From the NCBI GenBank assembly GCA_044356865.1, contig JBIKVN010000141.1, positions 1 to 8,202 on the forward strand: DNA of 8,202 nt. The letters run 5' to 3'. Under the pieces are notes generated by a model. That model was given only the letters and a program-made list of their open reading frames with translations, had not been told where the DNA came from and did not search any database. This stretch comes from JBEIUL01 sp044356865. GTDB taxonomy: Bacteria > Planctomycetota > Phycisphaerae > Phycisphaerales > SM1A02. This document shows, piece after piece, positions 7,544 to 8,202 of the stretch (positions are counted from its first letter, which is position 1; every line of letters starts with the position of its first letter). The translations under genes and the position numbers were made by a program.

Positions 7544-8202
7544 GGTGGCCGCCGCGATCCGCTCGACCGTCCCGGCCGGGTCGCGAAAGAGATCGACGAT
7601 CGAGACCCGCAGCAGCGTCCACTTCAGGCCGTCGACGAGCACGCCGGTGCGGGTCGCCTCGCGGTCGAGGACGGTGGGGGCCGAGCGATGGAATTGCCCG
7701 TCGAGGTCGATCCCGAGCAGCCAGCGGTCGGGTTGCGACGGCCGGCCGACCGCCAGGCTGACGCGGAAGTCGCTCGAGCGCCCGACAAGAAGCTCGACCG
7801 TGAGGCCGCGCTCGCGCAGCCTCGCCGCGAGGAACTCCTCGGCGACGCCCGCCTCGGGCTCGCGGGCGTGCCGCGGTCCCCCGGCGGTCGGCGGCACCGT
7901 GCCGAGCTCGGCGTAGGCGAGGTAGCTCCGCAGGTCCTGCGCCCCGCGCGAGACGCACTTCGCCGGATCGAGGTCGCTTGCCCGGATCGAACTGAAGACC
8001 ACGACCTTCTCGCGGGCCCGCGTGACCGCGACGTTCAGCCGCCGCTCGCCGCCGGCCAGGTTCAGCGGCCCGAACGAGTGGGCGAGCCGCCCCTCGGCGT
8101 CCCGGCCGTAGCAGATCGAGAAGAGCATGGTCGCCCGCTCGTCGCCCTGCACGTTCTCGAGGTTCTTCACGAAGACCGCCTCGCCGAGCTTCGCCGCCTC
8201 GG
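7541..8202 (-). CDS. COG1112-like SF1 helicase with C-terminal Vsr/MTES_1575-like nuclease domain (N-terminus beyond window)
   Basis: 219 C-terminal residues are visible; full-length relatives exceed 1000 aa. The frame stays open to the right edge. Residues 10-65 hold the end of the helicase core: FVKNLENVQGDERATMLFSI (motif V region) and GPLNLAGGERRLNVAVTRAR (motif VI, arginine-finger area), characteristic of DUF4011-type superfamily 1 helicases. After a linker, residues 118-215 fit a Vsr-like PD-(D/E)XK domain (REase_MTES_1575): VAEEFLAARLRERG with E121/E122, SDFRVSLAV (143-151), WLLGIDLDGQFHRSA (160-174), VLDREATRTGVL and GLKW. The usual Asp of RIDLAV is Ser149, and the usual Glu of GIECDG is D165. 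The enzyme probably unwinds, and perhaps cuts, nucleic acid. Relatives appear in defence islands, but a repair role is possible. An apparent start at 8168-8170 is an internal GTG, not the true start. Confidence 0.85.
   Translation of the reverse strand, partial: EAAKLGEAVFVKNLENVQGDERATMLFSICYGRDAEGRLAHSFGPLNLAGGERRLNVAVTRAREKVVVFSSIRASDLDPAKCVSRGAQDLRSYLAYAELGTVPPTAGGPRHAREPEAGVAEEFLAARLRERGLTVELLVGRSSDFRVSLAVGRPSQPDRWLLGIDLDGQFHRSAPTVLDREATRTGVLVDGLKWTLLRVSIVDLFRDPAGTVERIAAAT

Overview
This is a high-GC, gene-dense bacterial window. It most likely comes from a planctomycete, perhaps the Phycisphaerae side. That placement is an inference from gene content: a TIGR02999-type ECF sigma factor (Sigma70_ECF) sits directly upstream of a transmembrane Hanks-type Ser/Thr kinase with a TPR-like C-terminus, and a TPR protein is followed by a CRTAC1-type VCBS/ASPIC-UnbV secreted protein. 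No rRNA, tRNA, CRISPR array or insertion sequence was seen. The base composition leaves long open frames on both strands, and most of these are shadows of the real genes.

Left part (1-3172, + strand). The end of a TPR protein overlaps, by an ATGA stop/start, a secreted seven-repeat beta-propeller protein of the CRTAC1 family. After 22 bp comes a concentrative (CNT/NupC-type) nucleoside transporter. The three genes are co-oriented and tightly packed, so they are probably one transcript.

Middle (3173-4594). A 271-bp gap holds a 26-nt-period direct repeat with small internal palindromes and a separate 7-bp inverted repeat. Next are a left-handed beta-helix (hexapeptide) acyltransferase and an 88-residue HicA-like protein with no antitoxin gene next to it. 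A 9-bp perfect inverted repeat spans most of the short gap between these two genes. Another inverted repeat lies ahead of the sigma gene.

Right part (4595-8202). The ECF sigma factor and a 787-aa membrane Ser/Thr kinase form a two-gene unit, a pairing known in planctomycetes in which the kinase may control the sigma factor by phosphorylation. The kinase gene meets, tail to tail and with no spacer, the 3' end of a minus-strand gene. That gene encodes the end of a COG1112-like superfamily 1 helicase with a C-terminal Vsr/MTES_1575-like nuclease domain. The two stop codons form the palindrome TGATCA. The nuclease domain appears to lack one usual catalytic aspartate.

Most of the window is recognisable. 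The observations most worth checking are the altered nuclease core, the orphan HicA-like protein, the unusual GQGE substrate loop of the transporter, the palindromic repeat after the transporter, and the kinase-sigma pair beside a defence-type helicase.
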